DNA of 54,770 nucleotides, taken from the NCBI GenBank assembly GCA_016215025.1, contig JACRMI010000026.1, forward strand, positions 1 through 54,770, in the 5' to 3' direction. The stretch comes from Chloroflexota bacterium (GTDB taxonomy: Bacteria > Chloroflexota > Anaerolineae > UBA4142). The notes beneath the pieces were generated by a model. It made no database searches, was not told the DNA's origin, and saw only the letters and a list, made by a program, of their open reading frames with translations. Shown piece after piece: positions 50,097 through 54,770 of this stretch. Positions within the stretch are counted from its first letter, which is position 1; every line of letters starts with the position of its first letter. The position numbers and the translations under genes are program-made.

Positions 50097-50150
50097 CCAA
50101 CAATTACAAACTACAAATTTGGCATTTGTTCATTTGTAATTTGTAATTTA
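50097..50150 (-). repeat. Stop-anchored 7-mer hairpin array (ATTACAA type)
   Basis: After the rpsC stop TAA: ATTACAA, ATTACAA, ATGAACA, AATGCCA, then inverted AATTTGT, AGTTTGT, AATTGTT. It ends at TTGGAG of rplP. A shorter copy of the type at 44486-44582. Confidence 0.75.
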
Positions 50151-50858
50151 TTAGCTATTTTCTGCTGCGGCTTCTGCCTGCGCTGCCGCCGCTTCGATCT
50201 GCTTCATAATCTGCTGTTTGCGTTCATCGGGCATCACATCGCCGCGATAAATCCAGACTTTCAAACCAATTTTGCCGTAGGTGGTGATCGCTTCGTAAAT
50301 TGCAAAATCAATGTCGGCGCGCAACGTGTTGAGCGGCACGCGACCTTCTTTGATCATTTCGCGGCGCGCCATTTCGGAACCCGCTAATCGACCACCGGCG
50401 GTAATTTTGATTCCGAGTGCGCCACCGCGCATCGCACGCGTTACAGCTTGCTTCATCGCGCGCTTGTGCGAAATACGTTTCTCGATTTGCTGCGCGATGC
50501 CTTCGCCGACGAGGTACGCGTCCGTTTCTGGATGCTCGACCTCGGTGACTTCTAATTTGATTTTCTTCTGGGTCAGCTCTTCCAAATCTTTGCGCAGTTG
50601 ATTCACGCTCGCGCCCTTGCGGCCGATGATGATACCGGGCTTGGCGGTGTGAACGTAAATCGTGACCTGCTTGGGGAAGCGTTCGATTCGCACATCGGAG
50701 ATACCGGCGTGCCCGACTTTTTCGCGCACCAACTTGCGGATTTTCATATCCTCAGCCAGTTGGATGTTGTACGTCTTTTTGTCGGCGGCGTACCACTTGC
50801 TGCGCCAATCCTTGATAACCCCAAGTCGAAATCCGTATGGATGAATCTTACGTCCCAT
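50151..50858 (-). CDS. rpsC: 30S ribosomal protein S3
   Basis: The 235-residue protein starts MGRKIHPYGFRLGVIKDW and has the KH motif GIIIGRKGASVNQLRKDL. The S3 C-terminal domain is IKITAGGRLAGSEMARREMIKEGRVPLNTLRADIDF. The end is Ala/Glu/Gln-rich. The start overlaps the rplV stop (TAATG), whose last codons supply AAGGAG. It has mRNA-helicase and entry-site roles. Confidence 0.97.
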   Translation of the reverse strand: MGRKIHPYGFRLGVIKDWRSKWYAADKKTYNIQLAEDMKIRKLVREKVGHAGISDVRIERFPKQVTIYVHTAKPGIIIGRKGASVNQLRKDLEELTQKKIKLEVTEVEHPETDAYLVGEGIAQQIEKRISHKRAMKQAVTRAMRGGALGIKITAGGRLAGSEMARREMIKEGRVPLNTLRADIDFAIYEAITTYGKIGLKVWIYRGDVMPDERKQQIMKQIEAAAAQAEAAAENS

Positions 50859-51217
50859 TATGACTCCTTCGCCTGTCGTTCAGCTACGCTCACGGTAACA
50901 TGCGCGCCACGTTTCAAAATCGGTTTGTAGCGACCGCGCGCGCCCGCCTTCATGCGCTTGAGCGTTGGACCTTCGTCCGCATGAATCGTGCTGATGAACA
51001 AATCTTCGCGCACCAAGCCATAATTCTGGGTCGCATTTGAAGCTGCCGAGTTGATTGCTTTTTCCACGACGCGCGCGGCAACCTTGGGCGTCATCTTGAG
51101 CAAGCTCATTGCTTCGTCCACACTCTTGCCGCGTACCAAATCGACGATGAGACGCACTTTGCGCGGCGACATTCGAATATATTTTTCCGTTGCGGTGACC
51201 TCAAAATAATCCGCCAT
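50858..51217 (-). CDS. rplV: 50S ribosomal protein L22
   Basis: The 119-residue protein has the L22 core RMSPRKVRLIVDLVRGKSVDEAMSLLKMTPKVAARVVEKAINSAASNA and the tunnel hairpin FISTIHADEGPTLKRMKAGARGRYKPILKRGAHVTVSV. It lines the exit tunnel. Overlaps rpsC start. Confidence 0.97.
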   Translation of the reverse strand: MADYFEVTATEKYIRMSPRKVRLIVDLVRGKSVDEAMSLLKMTPKVAARVVEKAINSAASNATQNYGLVREDLFISTIHADEGPTLKRMKAGARGRYKPILKRGAHVTVSVAERQAKES

Positions 51218-51232
51218 GATCCAATCTCCTTA

Positions 51233-51550
51233 CTAACCCGCTTTGGCAGGCGCGGCTGGAGCCGCAGCGGCTGCCGCTTCGGCGGCTTTTTCTTTAGTCG
51301 AGTGACCGCGGAAATGGCGTGTTGGCGCGAATTCACCCAGGCGATGTCCAACCATATTTTCGGTGATGTAAATCGGCACGTGTCGCCGACCATCATGCAC
51401 GGCGATGGTGTGACCGACCATTTGCGGAAAGATCACCGATGCGCGCGACCAAGTTTTGAGCACGCGCTTTTCGCTGTTCTTGTTCATCTGCTCAATGCGT
51501 TTCAACAATTTCGGTTGTACGAATGGTCCCTTTTTTAGCGAGCGACCCAT
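51233..51550 (-). CDS. rpsS: 30S ribosomal protein S19 with Ala-rich tail
   Basis: The 105-residue protein begins [23 protein letters not shown] and has [52 protein letters not shown]. About 20 residues of Ala/Pro/Lys follow, beyond the usual end. S19 contacts helix 42 and the A site. Confidence 0.96.
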   Translation of the reverse strand: MGRSLKKGPFVQPKLLKRIEQMNKNSEKRVLKTWSRASVIFPQMVGHTIAVHDGRRHVPIYITENMVGHRLGEFAPTRHFRGHSTKEKAAEAAAAAAPAAPAKAG

Positions 51551-51555
51551 AAAAC

Positions 51556-51653
51556 CTCCGAGTCAAATCTGCCAAGCTTGCCAAACCTGCCAAAGTTGCC
51601 AAATAATCATTTTGGCAGGTTTGGCACATTTGGCTCAGTTGGCATATTTGGTT
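51556..51653 (-). repeat. Stop-anchored 9-mer repeat hairpin (GCCAAAYNT type)
   Basis: Following the rplB stop: CCAAATATG, CCAACTGAG, CCAAATGTG, CCAAACCTG, CCAAAA. After a 6-nt loop the inverted arm: TTTGGCAAC, TTTGGCAGG, TTTGGCAAG, CTTGGCAGA. Ends before GGAGG of rpsS. Confidence 0.88.
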
Positions 51654-52484
51654 TTACTTTTTCTTGCGCGACTTGACGATCATACGATTTGTAAATTTGA
51701 TGCGGCGCGTCTTCTTGCCAAGCGCGGGCTTACCCCATTTGGTCTTGGGACCTGGCATACCCACACCGACTTTACCTTCACCACCACCGTGGGGGTGATC
51801 GCGCGGGCTCATTACTGCACCGCGAACGGTCGGACGCCAACCCATGTGGCGCTTGCGACCGGCTTTACCCAGCTTCAACGTATTCCACTCTGGATTGCCT
51901 ACAGAGCCAATCGTCGCCATGCAATCGACGCTGACGTAGCGGACTTCGCCGGAGGGCAAACGCACTTGCGCGTACTTGCCTTCCTTCGCCATCAATTGCG
52001 CCGCAGTCCCCGCCGCGCGAACCATTTGTCCGCCTTTGCCTTTTTGCATCTCGACATTATGCACCATCGTGCCAACCGGAATCGAAGCGATGGGCAATGT
52101 ATTCCCAGGCTTGATTTCCGCGTTCGGTCCCGATGTGACCTTGTCGCCGACGACCATGCCCACTGGCGCGAGGACGTACCGTTTCTCGCCGTCTGCGTAA
52201 AACAATAGCGCGATACGCGCCGAGCGATTCGGATCGTATTCAATCGCGGAGACAGTTGCTGGGATACCCAACTTCTCGCGACGAAAATCGACGATGCGAT
52301 ATTTCGGGCGATTGCCGCCGCCTTGGTGACGCACCGTCACGCGACCTTGATTATTGCGTCCCGCCTGTCGTTTCAAATGAACGAGCAGCGATTTCTCTGG
52401 CGTTTTCTTGGTAATCTCTTCGAACGTCGGAGTCGTCATGTTGCGGCGACCCGCCGACGTTGGTTTATAAACTTTGATACCCAT
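51654..52484 (-). CDS. rplB: 50S ribosomal protein L2
   Basis: The 276-residue protein contains [38 protein letters not shown] and ends [42 protein letters not shown]. The catalytic-centre region [12 protein letters not shown] (His in HPHGGG) is intact. It is needed for subunit joining and peptidyl transfer. Lies 2 nt after rplW. Confidence 0.97.
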   Translation of the reverse strand: MGIKVYKPTSAGRRNMTTPTFEEITKKTPEKSLLVHLKRQAGRNNQGRVTVRHQGGGNRPKYRIVDFRREKLGIPATVSAIEYDPNRSARIALLFYADGEKRYVLAPVGMVVGDKVTSGPNAEIKPGNTLPIASIPVGTMVHNVEMQKGKGGQMVRAAGTAAQLMAKEGKYAQVRLPSGEVRYVSVDCMATIGSVGNPEWNTLKLGKAGRKRHMGWRPTVRGAVMSPRDHPHGGGEGKVGVGMPGPKTKWGKPALGKKTRRIKFTNRMIVKSRKKK

Positions 52485-52486
52485 TT

Positions 52487-52774
52487 TTATACACCCTCAA
52501 ACAGGTCAATGCGCTGATTCATCGGAAGCGTCACAATGGCTTTTTTCCATGCGGGCTTGTAGACTACACGGCGACCAAAATGGCGACGCTTGCGCGACAT
52601 GCGCATCACGTTCACGTCGAGCACCTCGACCTTGAACGCGGTCTCAACCGCCTCTTTGATTTGCGGCTTGGTGGCGCGCATGTCCACCTCAAACGCGTAC
52701 TGCCGCATATCGTCTTTGAGTCGATTGGTCTTTTCTGTTGTCAGTGGTCGTCTCAAAACTTCATAAAGATGCAT
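52487..52774 (-). CDS. rplW: 50S ribosomal protein L23
   Basis: ATG 52774 ([31 protein letters not shown]) after GAGG; an in-frame TTG two codons earlier is less likely. The 95-residue protein is canonical, ending [23 protein letters not shown]. It docks trigger factor and SRP at the tunnel exit. Confidence 0.95.
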   Translation of the reverse strand: MHLYEVLRRPLTTEKTNRLKDDMRQYAFEVDMRATKPQIKEAVETAFKVEVLDVNVMRMSRKRRHFGRRVVYKPAWKKAIVTLPMNQRIDLFEGV

Positions 52775-52787
52775 TTCCAACCTCGGT

Positions 52788-52872
52788 CGTTTGTTCGTTA
52801 GTTCATTGGTTCGTTCCGCTGCAAACTGACTGCCTAACGAGTTAACGATTCAACGATTTAACGATCGAACTA
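52788..52872 (-). repeat. Stop-anchored 8-mer repeat hairpin (TCGTTAAN type)
   Basis: Right after the rplD stop TAG: TCGTTAAA, TCGTTGAA, TCGTTAAC, TCGTTAGG, a loop of about 20 nt, then AACGAACC, AATGAACT, AACGAACA, AACGACCG. Both arms keep 8-nt spacing. Confidence 0.85.
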
Positions 52873-53493
52873 TTTTCCCAGATAACTTTCGATTACTTTA
52901 ACAGCGCTCAACGGAATGACGACAAAATCATAATTGAGCAAGTCGCGAACGTTCAGATAATTCGCGCGCAACGTCTTGACATCGGAAATGTTCGCCGCCG
53001 ATTTTCGAACGCTCTCATTCGCTTCGGACAACAAGATCAAAGTTGACGATTGGAGCGACAACCCGCCGAGAATATTTTCCATCTCAGTCGTCTTGGGCGC
53101 ATCGAGCTTCCAATCTTCGGTGACGCGAATTTGTCCATCGGCTGCTTTCGTCGACAAAGCCGAGCGCAACGCCAAACGGCGCATCTTGAGCGGCATTTTC
53201 TTGGTGTACTTGCGCGGCGTGGGTCCAAAGACGATGCCACCATGTCGCCATTGCGGTGAACGCGTCGAACCTTGACGAGCGCGACCAGTGCCTTTTTGCT
53301 TGAATGGTTTGATGCCACCACCCGCCACTTCGCCGCGCGTCTTGGTAGACGATGTGCCCTGGCGCGCGTTTGCCAATTGGCGAATGAGTGCCTGGTGCAT
53401 TACGGTTGTGTTCGGTTCAATTCCGAAAATATTATCGTTGAGTTCAGTTTTCCCGATCTCTTGACCGGCTTGGTTATACAAAGGTACTTGCAT
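52870..53493 (-). CDS. rplD: 50S ribosomal protein L4
   Basis: The 207-residue protein has the long tunnel loop RQLANARQGTSSTKTRGEVAGGGIKPFKQKGTGRARQGSTRSPQWRHGGIVFGP and the C-terminal domain ending VKVIESYLGK. It helps form the exit tunnel and in many bacteria represses its own operon. Starts 6 nt after rplC. Confidence 0.97.
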   Translation of the reverse strand: MQVPLYNQAGQEIGKTELNDNIFGIEPNTTVMHQALIRQLANARQGTSSTKTRGEVAGGGIKPFKQKGTGRARQGSTRSPQWRHGGIVFGPTPRKYTKKMPLKMRRLALRSALSTKAADGQIRVTEDWKLDAPKTTEMENILGGLSLQSSTLILLSEANESVRKSAANISDVKTLRANYLNVRDLLNYDFVVIPLSAVKVIESYLGK

Positions 53494-53499
53494 TGGGCA

Positions 53500-54165
53500 C
53501 TACTCCTTCTTCTTACCGAGCTGCGCTTGCACCTTGGCGGTTTTCTTTTGCTTTCGCGCCCTACGAATGAACAACACGCCATCTTTCGCGCCGGGAACCG
53601 CACCCTTGACCGCAAGCAAATTGCGTTCGGGATCGACGGTGACTACTTCCAAATTCAAAGTCGTCACCCGTTTGTTGCCCATTTGTCCAGCCATGCGCAG
53701 ACCACGCAATACACGACCCGGCGTCGTCGTCGCACCGCTCGAACCAGGTCGGCGCATCCGGTCGGATTGCCCGTGCGTCTTTTTGCTACCGGCGAAATGA
53801 TGACGCTTGACCACACCGGCGTGTCCCTTACCTTTGGAGATGCCGATCACATCGACCAAATCGCCAGAGGCAAACAGTGCGACGTTCAATTTTTGTCCGA
53901 CTTGGAAATTAGCGCCGCCGGTGGTGCGAACTTCGCGCAGGTACTTCAATGATGGCAAATTTTTCAAATGACCGCGCGCTGGTTTGGACAGACGCTTGGT
54001 TTCTTCGAAACCCATCTGCACTGCGCCATAGCCATCTTTTTCTACCGTCTTGACTTGCGTTACAAAGCACGGTCCGACTTCGAGAACGGTCACCGGAATG
54101 ATTTCGCCCTTTTCGCCAAATAACTGAGCCATCCCGACTTTTTTGCCGAGCAATCCTTCAGCCAT
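53500..54165 (-). CDS. rplC: 50S ribosomal protein L3
   Basis: ATG 54165 (MAEGLLGKKVGMAQLFGEKGEIIPVTVLEVGPC) after GAGGAAG; the frame opens 5 codons earlier. The 221-residue protein has GKGHAGVVKRHHFAGSKKTHGQSDRMRRPGSSGATTTPGRVLRGLRMAGQMG, the tip near the peptidyl transferase centre. The C-terminal tail is basic. Confidence 0.96.
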   Translation of the reverse strand: MAEGLLGKKVGMAQLFGEKGEIIPVTVLEVGPCFVTQVKTVEKDGYGAVQMGFEETKRLSKPARGHLKNLPSLKYLREVRTTGGANFQVGQKLNVALFASGDLVDVIGISKGKGHAGVVKRHHFAGSKKTHGQSDRMRRPGSSGATTTPGRVLRGLRMAGQMGNKRVTTLNLEVVTVDPERNLLAVKGAVPGAKDGVLFIRRARKQKKTAKVQAQLGKKKE

Positions 54166-54179
54166 AATACACTTCCTCA

Positions 54180-54257
54180 ATAGTTCCCAAGTTCCCTTAT
54201 TTCCCTCATTTCCCTAAGCAAAGGGAACCGAGGGAAATAAAGGAAATGAGGGAATTA
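54180..54257 (-). repeat. Stop-anchored 9-mer repeat hairpin (GGGAAATRA type)
   Basis: After the rpsJ stop TAA: TTCCCTCAT, TTCCTTTAT, TTCCCTCGG, TTCCCTTTG, a 4-nt loop, then GGGAAATGA, GGGAAATAA, GGGAACTTG. Ends at GAGGAAG of rplC. Same unit family as the element at 5668-5750. Confidence 0.88.
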
Positions 54258-54563
54258 GAGTTTAATCTCGATGTCAACACCCGCGGGCAAGTTCAACCGC
54301 ATGAGTGTGTCGATCGTTTTTGAACTTGGCTCGAGCACGTCGATCAATCGCTTGTGCGTGCGAATCTCGAACTGATCGCGCGAGTCTTTGTCAATGTAAG
54401 TGGCGCGCTGTACGGTGAATTTTTCGATCCGGGTGGGCAGCGGGATGGGTCCCACAACTGCCGCGCCGGTGCGTTCAGCCGTTTCGACGATTTGTTTCGC
54501 CGATTGATCGAGCACGCGATGATCGTAACCCTTGAGTTGAATCCGAATCTTTTGTCGAGCCAT
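54255..54563 (-). CDS. rpsJ: 30S ribosomal protein S10
   Basis: The 102-residue protein is canonical: [73 protein letters not shown]. It is both a 30S protein and the NusE partner of NusB. It starts about 24 nt after the tuf stop. Confidence 0.97.
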   Translation of the reverse strand: MARQKIRIQLKGYDHRVLDQSAKQIVETAERTGAAVVGPIPLPTRIEKFTVQRATYIDKDSRDQFEIRTHKRLIDVLEPSSKTIDTLMRLNLPAGVDIEIKL

Positions 54564-54586
54564 AGTCTCCTCGTTCGCTGTCTTGC

Positions 54587-54770
54587 TTATGCCTTTACTG
54601 CTGTAATAACGCCTGAACCGACGGTACGCCCACCTTCACGAATGGCGAACCGCTCGCCTTTTTCCAACGCGACTGGGGTAATGAGCTTCACCTTGATCGT
54701 CACGCGATCCCCCGGCATCACCATTTCCACACCGGCGGGGAGTTCCACATCGCCTGTCACATCCAACGTC
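54587..54770 (-). CDS. tuf: Elongation factor Tu, C-terminal end (partial)
   Basis: The last 60 codons of the gene are present: the sequence includes [40 protein letters not shown] and [11 protein letters not shown] before TAA (54589-54587). These match domain 3 of EF-Tu, which delivers aminoacyl-tRNA. The rest lies beyond the right edge. The tuf-rpsJ order is usual. Confidence 0.95.
   Translation of the reverse strand, partial: TLDVTGDVELPAGVEMVMPGDRVTIKVKLITPVALEKGERFAIREGGRTVGSGVITAVKA

Noticed and set aside
37500..54257. Spacer hairpins as intrinsic terminators or as a CRISPR array
   Set aside because: They lie inside operons, lack T-tracts, and most gaps are followed at once by a good ribosome binding site. 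Units of 7-9 nt without unique spacers do not fit CRISPR.
1..54770. tRNA, rRNA, transposase or integrase genes
   Set aside because: I looked for tRNA-like cloverleafs near spacers and for transposase or recombinase motifs in the open frames and saw none.

Overview
The window looks like a piece of an uncultured, probably anaerobic or microaerophilic bacterium of the Chloroflexota (Anaerolineae-like). This is inferred from the ribosomal protein sequences and gene order, the solute-binding lipoprotein with its VVxQT stalk, and the repeat-rich spacers. No rRNA or tRNA gene is present to confirm it.

Layout. (1) 1-2077, plus strand: a broken polyferredoxin remnant and a seven-heme cytochrome c. 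(2) 2103-3603, minus strand: a putative zinc metalloprotease and an XRE-cupin regulator. (3) 3765-13599, minus strand: a respiratory operon. In transcription order it encodes a triheme membrane cytochrome, two YeeE/YedE half-transporters, a Psr/Phs-type molybdopterin catalytic subunit, its four-cluster ferredoxin subunit, an NrfD/PsrC membrane subunit, a diheme cytochrome lipoprotein, a fused b6/subunit-IV cytochrome b, a nine-heme cytochrome and a Rieske protein. A thiosulfate, polysulfide or related sulfur-compound electron-transfer chain is the simplest reading. (4) 13867-14984, minus strand: an ArsR repressor and a HTH-PocR sensor. (5) 15166-34007, plus strand: a LacI-controlled operon for beta-glucan/beta-mannan oligosaccharides, with an ABC importer, a clan GH-A glycosidase, cellobiose phosphorylase and a second GH94 enzyme, a GH130 phosphorylase, two GH3 enzymes, a mutarotase-like protein and a GH1 beta-glucosidase. 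(6) 34035-36460, plus strand: a small ABM-like protein and a long-chain acyl-CoA ligase. (7) 36666-54770, minus strand: the S10-spc-alpha ribosomal superoperon from the tuf 3' end through secY, adk, map, rpoA, rplQ and truA to rplM and rpsI.

Two observations stand out. First, the second YeeE/YedE half-gene (11578-12132) has one in-frame TGA exactly where the family has a conserved cysteine. It is followed, with the same 17-nt spacing as in E. coli fdhF, by a hairpin with a GGU apical loop. It is therefore a candidate selenocysteine-containing sulfur-compound transporter.

Second, nearly every longer gap inside the two minus-strand operons (about 20 sites) holds a hairpin whose two arms are degenerate tandem arrays of 7-, 8- or 9-mers, inverted relative to each other. 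These usually run from the upstream gene's stop codon to the next gene's ribosome binding site. In several cases the stop codon is itself the first three bases of the first repeat unit. Unit sequence differs from site to site while the architecture is constant. I know of no named element class that describes this. A related but different palindromic repeat has inserted in frame (75 nt) inside the cellobiose phosphorylase gene.
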